Shown: positions 50,572 to 59,602 of the stretch, piece by piece | How the letters are laid out: every line of letters begins with the position of its first letter | Position numbering within the stretch: the first letter of the stretch is position 1 | Source: Mycobacterium avium subsp. avium | GTDB taxonomy: Bacteria; Actinomycetota; Actinomycetes; Mycobacteriales; Mycobacteriaceae | Direction of reading: 5' to 3' | DNA length: 64,000 bases | Assembly (NCBI RefSeq): GCF_009741445.1 | Contig: NZ_CP046507.1 | Coordinates: 3,968,001-4,032,000 of the forward strand | The notes under the pieces: model-generated | What the model saw: only the letters and a program-made list of their open reading frames with translations | Database searches by the model: none | What the model was told of the DNA's origin: nothing | Translations under genes and position numbers: made by a program

Positions 50572-50887
50572 CTCCCCTTAGGAACTCAAAAAACCCCGCA
50601 ATGTGACCACAGAAACCAAAGTGACACAAGGGATTTCACCGGCCCGCGGCGCCGAGGGAGCCGCGGTCGTCGAGCAGTGGTTGCGCCAATAACGGCGGCG
50701 AATCAATTGCCCGGCAACCGACTTGCGGGCCGGCCAATAATCCACCTCGCCGACGCCGCGGCCTTACGAAACGCTTATTGTGCGAACCTTTATCCCACCG
50801 TGTCGTAAACGTGACAGTGATGGCTCAGAGTTCGTAGGGCGTGATTCGAGTGCCGTCGGTGCACTCCAGGCGGACGGGGAGGCTGGC
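50572..50887. other. Gap: right flank of the IS element and DUF732 leader
   Basis: A 316-base stretch without a supported gene. The first part, AT-richer up to about 50640, is probably the right end of the IS110-type element; the rest returns to host-like composition. GGGGAGG at 50876-50882 is the ribosome site of the DUF732 gene, 5 bases before its GTG. No clear promoter box was found. Confidence 0.5.
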
Positions 50888-51391
50888 GTGAAGGCACTTG
50901 CACGAACTCATCAATGGATCTGGGTTTTGCGCCACCAGCCCTTCACCATTCGGCTGCTGGCCGCGGCCGCCGGCCTGCTCACGGTGGCGTCGGCGTTCGC
51001 GGCGCCGGCCGGGGCGGAGGGAAACGGCGACGACTTCATCGACGCGCTCAACCACGCCGGCATCGACTTCGGCGAACCGGGAAACGCGATGGCCGTCGGC
51101 GAGTCGGTCTGCCCGATGCTGTCGCAGCCGGGCGGCAATTTCGCCGCGGTGGCATCCAGCGTCGCCGGCCGGGGCATGTCCCCCACGATGGCCCGCATGT
51201 TCACCACCATCGCGATCCAGACGTACTGCCCCCAGGAGATGGCGAACATCGCCAGCGGCAACCTGTCCGGCGCCATGCCGCAGGTTCCGGGAATGCCCGG
51301 GCAGCTTCCCGCGATGGCCGACCAGATCCCGGGCATGGCGGGCCAGACGGGCCAACTGCCGACGATGCCCGGCCAGCTGCCGAGCTTCTGA
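50888..51391 (+). CDS. Secreted DUF732 protein with Met-Pro-Gly-Gln tail
   Basis: A 167-aa exported protein of the DUF732 family, orthologous by position to Rv3354. A signal peptide with hydrophobic core LLAAAAGLLTVASAFA ends at PAGA-EGNGDDF. The DUF732 core (FIDALNHAGIDFG...VGESVCPML...YCPQEMAN) is followed by about 40 residues of repeats based on PGMPGQLP, absent from the other DUF732 protein in this window. The GTG at 50888 is chosen for its strong ribosome site. The function is unknown. Confidence 0.82.
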   Translation: MKALARTHQWIWVLRHQPFTIRLLAAAAGLLTVASAFAAPAGAEGNGDDFIDALNHAGIDFGEPGNAMAVGESVCPMLSQPGGNFAAVASSVAGRGMSPTMARMFTTIAIQTYCPQEMANIASGNLSGAMPQVPGMPGQLPAMADQIPGMAGQTGQLPTMPGQLPSF

Positions 51392-51482
51392 TCGAGGCGC
51401 GCCGAGCGTGTGGGCCACGGACGAAAAATGACGAAAAGTCGTACCTAAAGCCCACGTTCGACGCGGACCAACGCTCGAAACG

Positions 51483-51764
51483 TCAGCCGGTGCCCAGCGG
51501 GTCGATGGTCCAGGCGATGTAGACCATCGCCGCCCCGACCATCGCGGTGGTGACGAAGTCGATTCCCTTGCCGCGCACCACCAGCAGCCCGGCACGCTCC
51601 TCGGACAGCACCAGCCGCAGCAGCGCCGCCACCCCCACCCCGATGCCTAGCAGCAGTGAACCGCGGCGCCAGAAGTTGGCACCCACCAAGGCCAGCGCCA
51701 CCGCAAAGATCAAGCCCACCAACAGAATCGGCCACTGAGCCCGCATCAGGGTGCGTGCGGTCAT
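51483..51764 (-). CDS. DUF3017-like small membrane protein (Rv3355c-like)
   Basis: A 93-aa integral membrane protein with three helices (WPILLVGLIFAVALALVGA, LLLGIGVGVAALLRLVL and VTTAMVGAAMVYIAWTI). It corresponds to Rv3355c; the DUF3017 family has no known function. The ATG overlaps the folD stop (ATGA), so the two genes are translationally coupled. Confidence 0.85.
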   Translation of the reverse strand: MTARTLMRAQWPILLVGLIFAVALALVGANFWRRGSLLLGIGVGVAALLRLVLSEERAGLLVVRGKGIDFVTTAMVGAAMVYIAWTIDPLGTG

Positions 51765-52606
51765 TCCCGCTCGGCCAGCTCGACGACGTTGGTCAACAGG
51801 AACGCCCGGGTCAACGGGCCCACGCCGCCGGGATTCGGCGACACGTGACCGGCCACCTCCCACACGTCGGGGTGCACGTCGCCGGCGAGCTTGCCGTCGA
51901 CCCGGCTGACCCCCACGTCGAGCACCGCGGCCCCCGGGCGCACCATGTCGGCGGTCAGCAGGTGCGGAACCCCGACGGCGGCCACGATGATGTCGGCCTG
52001 CCTGGTCAACGCCGGCAGATCACGAGTTCCGGTGTGGCACAACGTAACCGTCGCGTTCTCCGAACGCCGGGTCAGCAGCAGCCCCAGCGGACGACCGACC
52101 GTCACACCGCGGCCGATGACCACCACGTGCGCCCCGGCGATCTCGACGTCGTAGCGGCGCAACAGGTGCACGATTCCGCGCGGCGTGCACGGCAGCGGCG
52201 CCGGATTGTTGAGCACCAGCCGGCCCAGGTTGGTGGGGTGCAGGCCGTCGGCGTCCTTATCCGGGTCCACCCGCTCCAGCGCCGCGTTCTCGTCCAACTG
52301 CTTGGGCAGCGGCAACTGCACGATGTACCCCGTGCATTCGGGGTTGGCGTTCAGCTCGTCGATGGTGTCGTTGAGCGCGGCGGTGCTGATGTCGGCGGGC
52401 AGGTCGCGGCGGATCGAGGTGATGCCCACCTTGGCGCAGTCGGCGTGCTTGCCGCGCACGTAGGCCTGCGAGCCCGGGTCGTCGCCGACCAGGATGGTGC
52501 CCAAACCCGGGGTGCGGCCGGCCGCGGTCAACGCGGCGACCCGCTGCTTGAGGTCGACGAAGATTTCGTCGCGGGTGGCCTTGCCGTCCAGTGTGATTGC
52601 TCCCAC
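51761..52606 (-). CDS. folD: Bifunctional methylenetetrahydrofolate dehydrogenase/cyclohydrolase
   Basis: A 281-aa enzyme that interconverts 5,10-methylene-, methenyl- and 10-formyl-tetrahydrofolate with NADP, orthologous to Rv3356c. AYVRGKHADCAKVGI carries the catalytic Tyr and Lys, GYIVQLPLPK and DVDGLHP-like DADGLHPTNLG are family signatures, and VVVIGRGVTVGRP is the NADP motif. The GTG at 52606 matches the M. tuberculosis start. Confidence 0.95.
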   Translation of the reverse strand: MGAITLDGKATRDEIFVDLKQRVAALTAAGRTPGLGTILVGDDPGSQAYVRGKHADCAKVGITSIRRDLPADISTAALNDTIDELNANPECTGYIVQLPLPKQLDENAALERVDPDKDADGLHPTNLGRLVLNNPAPLPCTPRGIVHLLRRYDVEIAGAHVVVIGRGVTVGRPLGLLLTRRSENATVTLCHTGTRDLPALTRQADIIVAAVGVPHLLTADMVRPGAAVLDVGVSRVDGKLAGDVHPDVWEVAGHVSPNPGGVGPLTRAFLLTNVVELAERE

Positions 52607-52676
52607 GCTGACAGTCTGGCAGACCTCGATGATGGCGACCCGCTGCGCCCGGCTCCGCCGCGCTTGCGATCGCCAT

Positions 52677-52682
52677 TAGGCT
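52677..52682 (+). promoter_or_regulatory. -10 box of the flavin oxidoreductase gene
   Basis: TAGGCT ends 7 bases before the ATG at 52690, as for a leaderless mRNA. Confidence 0.6.
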
Positions 52683-52689
52683 CCCCGAT

Positions 52690-53906
52690 ATGCCCACCCC
52701 TCCGGACGTGTTCAGCCCCGCCAAGCTCGGTCCGATCACGCTGCGCAATCGCATCATCAAGTCCGCCACCTTCGAGGCGCGTACACCGGACGCGCTGGTG
52801 ACCGACGACCTCATCGAATACCACCGGCTGCCCGCCGCGGGCGGCGTCGGCATGACGACCGTCGCCTACTGCGCCGTCTCCCCCGGCGGCCGCACCGAGG
52901 GCAACGGCATCTGGATGCGGCCCGAGGCCGTGCCCGGGTTCCGCCGGCTCACCGACGCGATCCACGCCGAGGGCGCGGCGGTCAGCGCGCAGATCGGGCA
53001 CGCCGGGCCGGTGGCCAACGCCAGGTCCAACAAGGCGCAGGCGCTGGCGCCGGTCCGGTTCTTCAACCCGATCGGAATGCGGTTCGCCAAGAAGGCGACC
53101 CGCGAGGACATCGACGAGGTGATCGCCGCGCACGCCAACGCCGCGCGGCTGGCCATCGAGGCCGGGTTCGACGCCGTCGAAATCCACCTGGGCCACAACT
53201 ATTTGGCGAGTTCGTTCCTGTCACCGCTGATCAACCGCCGCAACGACGAGTTCGGCGGGTCGCTGCAGAACCGGGCGAAGGTGGCCCGCGGCATGGTGAT
53301 GGCCGTGCGGCGGGCGGTGGAAAAGGAGGGCACGCCCATCGCGGTGACGGCCAAGCTGAACATGGCCGACGGAGTGCGCGGCGGCATCAGCACCGAGGAA
53401 TCGCTGACCACCGCCAAGTGGCTGGAGTCCGACGGCGGCCTGGACGCGATCGAGCTCACCGCGGGCAGCTCGCTGGTCAACCCGATGTACCTGTTCCGCG
53501 GCGACGCGCCGCTCAAGGAGTTCGCCGGCGCGTTCAAGCCGCCGCTGCGCTGGGGCATGCGCATGACGGGCAAGAAGTTCCTGCGCGAATACCCCTACCG
53601 CGAGGCGTATCTATTGCGGGACGCCAAGCTGTTTCGCGCCGAGCTGAAGATGCCGCTGATCCTGCTGGGCGGCATCACCAATCGCGAGACGATGGACCTG
53701 GCGATGGCGGAGGGTTCGAATTCGTCGCCATGGCCCGCGCGCTGCTGGCCGAGCCGGATCTGATCAACCGGATCGCCGCCGAGGACGCCGCGCACCGGGT
53801 GCATTCGGCGTGCACGCACTGCAATCAGTGCATGCCCACCATCTACAGCCGAACGCACTGCGTGGTCACCGGTGCGCCCGACCGGCACACCAGCGCCGCA
53901 ACTTAA
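52690..53906 (+). pseudogene. NADH:flavin oxidoreductase, frameshifted (Rv3359-like)
   Basis: An old-yellow-enzyme-type oxidoreductase orthologous to Rv3359. Frame one runs 52690-53763 with a TIM-barrel FMN domain (QIGHAGPVAN, VEIHLGHNYLASSFLSPLINRR, LLGGITNRE) and then loses the family sequence after LAMAEG. The next frame continues from about 53712 with FEFVAMARALLAEP and the iron-sulfur cluster motif ACTHCNQCMP...C, ending at 53906. Restoring one G in the run at 53712-53714 gives about 405 residues, the normal length. It may be a real loss or a sequence error. Confidence 0.82.
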
Positions 53907-53923
53907 TCCACAGCGCTGCAAGC

Positions 53924-53929
53924 TACAGT
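53924..53929 (+). promoter_or_regulatory. -10 box of the first FHA-ABC gene
   Basis: TACAGT ends 7 bases before the ATG at 53937. The in-frame GTG at 53931 would be one base after the box, so the ATG is chosen. Confidence 0.6.
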
Positions 53930-53936
53930 TGTGGCG

Positions 53937-56552
53937 ATGTCAGCACCAGCCCCGCCAGCGCTAACCGTCCATCACGAAGGCTCGGAACGTACCTTCGCCG
54001 CGGGCCACGACGTGGTCGTCGGGCGCGATCTGCGAGCCGACATGCGCATCACGCACCCTCTGATCTCGCGCGCCCACCTGCTGCTGCGCTACGACCAGGG
54101 CAAGTGGCTGGCCATCGACAACGGTTCGCTCAACGGAACTTTCGTCAATGGCCGCCGGGTGCCGGTGGTCGAGATCCACGACGGGTGCGCCATCAACATC
54201 GGAAACCCGGACGGCCCGCTGCTGACCTTCGACGTCGGCCGCCACCAAGGCATGGCCGGACGCCCGCCCCGCACCGAGTCGATGGGCATACCGGTGGCGG
54301 CCCACCCGCCCGCACCGGCGGCCTGGTCGGCCCAACCGGCGCCGCCGGTCGCCGCCCCGCCCCCGCCGGCCGGGCGCACCCCCAACTGGGCCGCGCCACC
54401 GCGGCGCCCGCAGCCCGCGCCGCGCCCCGGCCCGCCGGGCCAGACCATGTACGGCGGCCGCCCACCCGGCGGCTACCCGCCCGCCGCGCCGCCCCCGCCG
54501 CCCGTCGCGCCGGCCCCGGCGGCCCCGCACACCCAGATGGCGCCCGCGGCTTCCAAGCCGCCCGAGGTGGCCAACCTGGCGACCAAGATGTTCCAGGCGC
54601 TGATGCCGTCGCGGTCCGGCGCGATCCAGAAGCCGGCCGGGTCGCAGACCATCGGCCGGGCCACCGACAACGACATCGTCATCCAGGACGTGCTGGCGTC
54701 CCGCCATCACGCGTTTCTGATCCAGACGCCGCTGGGCACCGAGATCCGCGACGCGCACAGCGTCAACGGCACCTTCGTCAACGGCGTGCGGGTCGGCTCG
54801 GCCGTGCTCACCGAGGGCGACGTGGTCACCATCGGCAACGTCGACCTGGTGTTCACCCGGGACGGGCTGATCCGGCGCACCGAGGCGGCCACCCGCAGCG
54901 GCGGGCTGGAGGTCAACTCCGTCTGCTACACCGTCGACCACGGCAAGCAGCTGCTCGACCACATCTCGCTGACCGCCCGGCCCGGCACGCTGACCGCCAT
55001 CATCGGCGGCTCCGGCGCCGGCAAGACCACGCTGTCGCGGCTGATCGTCGGCTACACCACCCCCACGTCGGGCACGGTGACCTTCGAGGGCCACAACATC
55101 CACACCGAATACGCATCCATGCGCAGCCGGATCGGCATGGTCCCGCAGGACGACGTGGTGCACCGCCAGCTCACGGTCAACCAGGCGCTCGGCTACGCCG
55201 CCGAACTGCGGCTGCCGCCCGACACCAGCAAAGAGGAACGGGCCCGCGTCGTCGCCCAGGTGCTCGAGGAACTCGACATGACCCAGCACGCCGAAACGCG
55301 GGTGGACAAGCTCTCCGGTGGGCAGCGCAAACGCGCCTCGGTCGCCCTCGAGCTGCTCACCCAGCCGTCGCTGCTGCTGCTCGACGAGCCGACGTCCGGC
55401 CTGGACCCGGCGCTGGACCGCCAGGTGATGCTGATGCTGCGCCAGCTCGCCGACGCCGGGCGGGTGGTTTTGGTGGTCACCCACTCGGTGTCCTACCTGG
55501 ACGTGTGCGACCAGATCCTGCTGATCGCCCCCGGCGGCAAGACCGCCTTCTGCGGGCCGCCCGACCAGGTCGAGCCCGCGCTGGGCACCCGAAACTGGGC
55601 CGACATCTTCGCCAAGGTCGGCGCCGACCCGGACGAGGCCAACCGGCGCTTCAAGGAGCGCAACCAGCAGTCGTCGCAGCCGCCGACGCCGCAGAGCCCG
55701 GCGGACCTGGGGGAACCCCCGCAGACCGACCTGTGGCGGCAGCTGTCGACGATCGCGCGCCGCCAGGTCCGGCTGGTGGTCTCCGACCGCGGCTACACCA
55801 TCTTCCTGGCGGTGCTGCCGTTCCTCATCGGCGCGTTGTCGCTGACGGTGAAGGGCCCGCATCCGGGGCTGGGGCCGGCCGACCCGCTCGGACCCGCGCC
55901 CACGCAGCCGCAGTACATCATGGTGCTGCTGAACATCGGTGCGGTGTTCATGGGCACCGCGCTGACCATCCGAGATCTCATCGGCGAGCGGGCCATCTTC
56001 CGACGAGAGCAGGCGGTGGGGTTGTCCACCACCGCCTATCTGCTGGCCAAGATCGCGGTGTTCTGCGTCTTCGCGACCGCCCAGGCGGCGATCGCGACCA
56101 TCATCGTGCGGCTGGGCAAGGGCGCGCCGACCGCGCACCCGCAGTTCTTCGGCAACTCGACGTTCTCGCTGTTCGTCACCGTGGCGGGCACCTGTATCGC
56201 GTCGGCGATGCTGGGCCTGCTGCTGTCGGCGCTGGCGCAGTCCAACGAGCAGATCATGCCGCTGCTGGTGGTGTCGATCATGTCGCAGCTGGTGTTCTCC
56301 AGCGGCATGATCCCGGTCTACCAGCGCATCGGCCTCGAGCAGCTGGCCTGGCTGACACCGGCGCGGTGGGGCTATGCCGCGGGCGCCTCCTCGATCGACT
56401 TCCCGTCGCTGGTCAAGGTCAAGCAGATCCCCACCAACGACCCGATATGGCAGCACTCCAAACACATCTTCGTGTTCGACATGGCCATGCTGGCGCTGCT
56501 GTCGATCGGTTACACCGGCTTCGTGCGCTGGCACATCCGGCTGAAACGCTGA
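53937..56552 (+). CDS. FHA-domain ABC exporter (Rv1747-like), first copy
   Basis: An 871-aa ABC exporter with two forkhead-associated domains, like M. tuberculosis Rv1747. FHA1 (about 8-95) has the phosphothreonine-site residues R30, S44, H47 and N66; a Pro/Ala-rich linker covers about 110-215; FHA2 (about 235-320) has IGRATDNDIVIQD. The ATPase has Walker A GGSGAGKTT near 356, LSGGQ near 459 and LLLLDEPTSGLD near 479. Six membrane helices start near 618. Rv1747 is regulated by Ser/Thr kinases through its FHA domains; the cargo is not settled. The second copy follows after 37 bases. Confidence 0.92.
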   Translation: MSAPAPPALTVHHEGSERTFAAGHDVVVGRDLRADMRITHPLISRAHLLLRYDQGKWLAIDNGSLNGTFVNGRRVPVVEIHDGCAINIGNPDGPLLTFDVGRHQGMAGRPPRTESMGIPVAAHPPAPAAWSAQPAPPVAAPPPPAGRTPNWAAPPRRPQPAPRPGPPGQTMYGGRPPGGYPPAAPPPPPVAPAPAAPHTQMAPAASKPPEVANLATKMFQALMPSRSGAIQKPAGSQTIGRATDNDIVIQDVLASRHHAFLIQTPLGTEIRDAHSVNGTFVNGVRVGSAVLTEGDVVTIGNVDLVFTRDGLIRRTEAATRSGGLEVNSVCYTVDHGKQLLDHISLTARPGTLTAIIGGSGAGKTTLSRLIVGYTTPTSGTVTFEGHNIHTEYASMRSRIGMVPQDDVVHRQLTVNQALGYAAELRLPPDTSKEERARVVAQVLEELDMTQHAETRVDKLSGGQRKRASVALELLTQPSLLLLDEPTSGLDPALDRQVMLMLRQLADAGRVVLVVTHSVSYLDVCDQILLIAPGGKTAFCGPPDQVEPALGTRNWADIFAKVGADPDEANRRFKERNQQSSQPPTPQSPADLGEPPQTDLWRQLSTIARRQVRLVVSDRGYTIFLAVLPFLIGALSLTVKGPHPGLGPADPLGPAPTQPQYIMVLLNIGAVFMGTALTIRDLIGERAIFRREQAVGLSTTAYLLAKIAVFCVFATAQAAIATIIVRLGKGAPTAHPQFFGNSTFSLFVTVAGTCIASAMLGLLLSALAQSNEQIMPLLVVSIMSQLVFSSGMIPVYQRIGLEQLAWLTPARWGYAAGASSIDFPSLVKVKQIPTNDPIWQHSKHIFVFDMAMLALLSIGYTGFVRWHIRLKR

Positions 56553-56576
56553 GGCCGGCCGGCCGGCCGCGAACCC

Positions 56577-56582
56577 TAATCT
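56577..56582 (+). promoter_or_regulatory. -10 box of the second FHA-ABC gene
   Basis: TAATCT ends 7 bases before the ATG at 56590, giving the second copy its own probably leaderless mRNA. Confidence 0.6.
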
Positions 56583-56589
56583 GGGTGTG

Positions 56590-59049
56590 ATGACTCGCTC
56601 CGCGCAGCCCGTGCTGACTGCCCGATCCGACCGCTCCGAAGGCAGCTTCGCCGCGGGCCGTGACGTGGTCGTCGGCAGCGACCTGCGCGCCGACCTGCGG
56701 GTGGCGCACCCGTTGATCGCCCGGGCGCACGTGCTGCTGCGCTTCGAGCAGGGCCGCTGGCGGGCGGTGGACAACAACACGCTCAACGGGGTTTATGTGG
56801 ACGGCCGGCGGGTGCCGGCGGTCGACATCCAGGACGGGCAGACCATCAACATCGGCAAACCCGACGGCCCGCGCATCACGTTCGAAATCGGCCAGCACAC
56901 CGGCGCGGTCGGCCTGCTCCCGCCGCCGCCCCGGCAGCCGAAACCGCCCGGGCAGCCGCCGACGCGCTCGTTCCGGCGCCGAGACACCCAGCGCAGCGCC
57001 GTCCCGCCGGACGCCGCGACGCGCGGGGTGCCGCAGCCCGGGCCGCCGCCGCGCACCCAGACCGGCAGGACCGGCGGCAGCGGGGAGTTCCCGACCACCT
57101 GGGTCAGCGTCCCGGGTCCCGACGCCGATCGCCGGCCGACGCCCGGGCGGGCCGCCTGGATCGGGCGCGCCCTCAACAACGACATCGTCATCCACGACGT
57201 GCTGGCCTCCCGTCATCACGCCTTCTTGACCCCGACCCCGACCGGCGCCGAGATCCGCGACGCCAATAGCAGCAACGGCACCTTCGTCAACGGTGTGCGG
57301 GTCGGTGCGGCGGCGCTGTCCGACGGCGACGTGGTCACCATCGGCAACGTCGACCTGGTGTTCACCGGCGGCATGCTGGTCCGCCGCCAGGAGGCGGCCA
57401 CCCGCGCCGGCGGCCTGGAGGTGCGCGAGGTCAACTTCGGCGTCGACGGCAAGCAGCTGCTGGAACGGATCTCCCTGGTCGCCCGCCCCGGCACCCTGAC
57501 CGCGCTGATCGGCGGGTCCGGCGCGGGCAAGACCACGCTGTCGCGGCTGATCGCCGGGTATGCCACCCCCACCTCCGGCTCGGTGACGTTCGAGGGCCAC
57601 GACATCCACACCGAGTACGCCTCGCTGCGCACCCGGATCGGCATGGTGCCGCAGGACGACGTGGTGCACCGCCAGCTCACGGTCAGCCAGGCGCTCGGCT
57701 ACGCCGCCGAACTGCGGCTGCCGCCCGACACCAGCAAGTCCGACCGGGCCCAGGTGGTCGCCCAGGTCCTCGACGAGCTGGGCCTGACCGAGCACGCCGA
57801 CACCCGGGTGGACCGACTGTCCGGCGGCCAGCGCAAACGGGCGTCGGTGGCGCTGGAGCTGCTCACCGGGCCGTCGCTGCTGATCCTCGACGAGCCGACG
57901 TCGGGCCTGGACCCGGCACTCGACCTGCAGGTCATGACCATGCTGCGCCAGCTCGCCGACGCCGGCCGGGTGGTGCTGGTGGTCACCCACTCGCTGACCT
58001 ACCTGGACGTCTGCGACCAGGTGCTGCTGATGGCGCCGGGCGGCAAGACGGCATTCCTCGGCCCGCCCGGCCAGATCGGCCCGGCGATGGGCACCACCAA
58101 CTGGGCGCACATCTTCGCCAAGGTGGGCGCCGACCCGGACGAGGCCAACCGCCGTTTTCTGGCCCAGAACCGGCCGCCGCCGCCCGCGCGGACCGAGGCG
58201 CCGGCCGAGCTGGGCGCCCCGGCGCAGACCAGCAAGCGCCGCCAGTTCTTCACCATCGCCCGCCGTCAGGTCCGGCTGGTGGTCGCCGACCGCGCCTACT
58301 TCCTGTTCCTGGCGGTGCTGCCGTTCGTGATGGGCGCGCTGTCGCTGACCGTGCCGGGCAGCGCCGGGTTCGGCTACGCCGATCCGGCCGGCGAGTCGGC
58401 CGGCGAGGCCGGCACCATCCTGACGTTGCTCACCATGGCCGCCGCGTTCATGGGCACGGCGCTGACCATCCGCGACCTGATCGGCGAGCGGCCGATCTTC
58501 CGCCGCGAGCAGGCGGTCGGGCTGTCCAGCACCGCCTACCTGCTGGCCAAGATCGTGGTGTTCTGCGTGTTCGCCGTCGCGCAGGCGGCCGTCGCCACCG
58601 CCATCGTGGTGCTGGGCAAGGGGCCGCCGACGCGGCCGGCCGTGCTGCTGGGTAACGCCACCTTCGAGCTGTTCGTCGCGGTGGCGGCGACGTGCGTGGC
58701 CGCGGCGATGCTGGGCCTGCTGCTCTCGGCGCTGGCGCGGTCGCACGAGCAGATCATGCCGCTGCTGGTGGTGTCGCTGATGATGCAGATGGTGCTGTGC
58801 GGCGGCATGGTGCCGGTCACCCGCCGGGTCTTCCTCGACCAGCTGTCCTGGCTGGTGCCGTCCCGGTGGGGCTATGCGGCGCAGGCGGCGACGGTGGACC
58901 TGTGGACGGTGTCACCCGGCCCGCAGAGCCCGCGGGACAGCCACTTCCAGCACACCGCGACGGCCTGGCTGTTCGACATGGCCATGCTGGCGGTGCTCTC
59001 GGTGGGCTACGCCGCGCTGGTGCGCTGGCGCATCCGGTTGCGGCGTTGA
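56590..59049 (+). CDS. FHA-domain ABC exporter, second copy with altered FHA1
   Basis: An 819-aa paralogue of the preceding gene with the same layout: FHA1, a shorter Pro/Arg-rich linker (about 113-180), FHA2 (IGRALNNDIVIHD), ATPase with Walker A near 307 and LSGGQ near 410, and six helices from about 570. In FHA1 two phosphothreonine-site residues are replaced: R30 is Ser (VVVGSD) and S44 is Ala (IARAH), while H47 and N66 remain. FHA2 is intact. The start ATG 56590 is chosen over GTG 56587 by promoter spacing. Confidence 0.92.
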   Translation: MTRSAQPVLTARSDRSEGSFAAGRDVVVGSDLRADLRVAHPLIARAHVLLRFEQGRWRAVDNNTLNGVYVDGRRVPAVDIQDGQTINIGKPDGPRITFEIGQHTGAVGLLPPPPRQPKPPGQPPTRSFRRRDTQRSAVPPDAATRGVPQPGPPPRTQTGRTGGSGEFPTTWVSVPGPDADRRPTPGRAAWIGRALNNDIVIHDVLASRHHAFLTPTPTGAEIRDANSSNGTFVNGVRVGAAALSDGDVVTIGNVDLVFTGGMLVRRQEAATRAGGLEVREVNFGVDGKQLLERISLVARPGTLTALIGGSGAGKTTLSRLIAGYATPTSGSVTFEGHDIHTEYASLRTRIGMVPQDDVVHRQLTVSQALGYAAELRLPPDTSKSDRAQVVAQVLDELGLTEHADTRVDRLSGGQRKRASVALELLTGPSLLILDEPTSGLDPALDLQVMTMLRQLADAGRVVLVVTHSLTYLDVCDQVLLMAPGGKTAFLGPPGQIGPAMGTTNWAHIFAKVGADPDEANRRFLAQNRPPPPARTEAPAELGAPAQTSKRRQFFTIARRQVRLVVADRAYFLFLAVLPFVMGALSLTVPGSAGFGYADPAGESAGEAGTILTLLTMAAAFMGTALTIRDLIGERPIFRREQAVGLSSTAYLLAKIVVFCVFAVAQAAVATAIVVLGKGPPTRPAVLLGNATFELFVAVAATCVAAAMLGLLLSALARSHEQIMPLLVVSLMMQMVLCGGMVPVTRRVFLDQLSWLVPSRWGYAAQAATVDLWTVSPGPQSPRDSHFQHTATAWLFDMAMLAVLSVGYAALVRWRIRLRR

Positions 59050-59053
59050 CTCG

Positions 59054-59602
59054 CTAGCCGTCCAGCCGCAGCCCGTGCGCCAGCGCGAAGGCGACGGCCT
59101 GGTCGACGTCGACGCGGGCCCCGGCCAGCGACGCCGTCGTCCACAGCGCCGGGTCCGCGGCGCCGCCGCGCAGGTCGGCGTCGTCCAGCCGGGTGCCGGC
59201 GGTGCGCGCGCCGCGCAGGTCCGCGCCACGCAGCACCGCCTTGCGCAGGTCGGCCTCCACCAGCGAGGTCTCCCGCAGCCGGCACCCGCTCAAATCGACG
59301 CCGCGCAGGTCGTTGCCGCCGAGCACCGCGAGCGTGAAGTCCACCTCGTCGAACGTCACCGGCCGCAGCCGACACTGCTCGAACACCGACCCCAGCATGG
59401 TGCACTGCTCGAAAGTGCTGTGCCACAACGATGTTCGACGAAAGGTGCAGTTGCGGAAGGCCGACGCGCGGTGCCGCGACTCGGCCAGGTTGGCGCCGCT
59501 GAAATTGCATTCGGTGAACACCACCCGCTCGGTCGACAGCCCGACCAGGTCCTCGTCGGTGAAATCGTGCCGCTCGAATTCGCGGTCGACCCACGCGGTC
59601 AA
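59054..59602 (-). CDS. mfpA: Pentapeptide-repeat gyrase-binding protein MfpA
   Basis: A 182-aa right-handed beta-helix protein orthologous to Rv3361c. MfpA mimics B-form DNA, binds gyrase and lowers fluoroquinolone sensitivity. A(D/N)LxX repeats are clear, for example CNFSGANLAES, GNDLRGVDLSGC and ADLRKAVLRGADLRG. The start is TTG at 59602, which overlaps the stop of the GTPase gene as TTGA and gives MTAWVDREF, matching the M. tuberculosis N-terminus. It ends the conservon operon and its activity is known to be modulated by the GTPase. Confidence 0.92.
   Translation of the reverse strand: MTAWVDREFERHDFTDEDLVGLSTERVVFTECNFSGANLAESRHRASAFRNCTFRRTSLWHSTFEQCTMLGSVFEQCRLRPVTFDEVDFTLAVLGGNDLRGVDLSGCRLRETSLVEADLRKAVLRGADLRGARTAGTRLDDADLRGGAADPALWTTASLAGARVDVDQAVAFALAHGLRLDG

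Noticed and set aside
53961..56786. A 941-codon open frame on the minus strand opposite the first FHA-ABC gene
   Set aside because: It is antisense to a clearly functional exporter and rich in Arg, Gly, His and Asp with no domain; long open shadows are normal at this GC content.
56419..58746. A 775-codon minus-strand frame opposite the second FHA-ABC gene
   Set aside because: It has the same shadow composition as the previous one and no recognisable domain.
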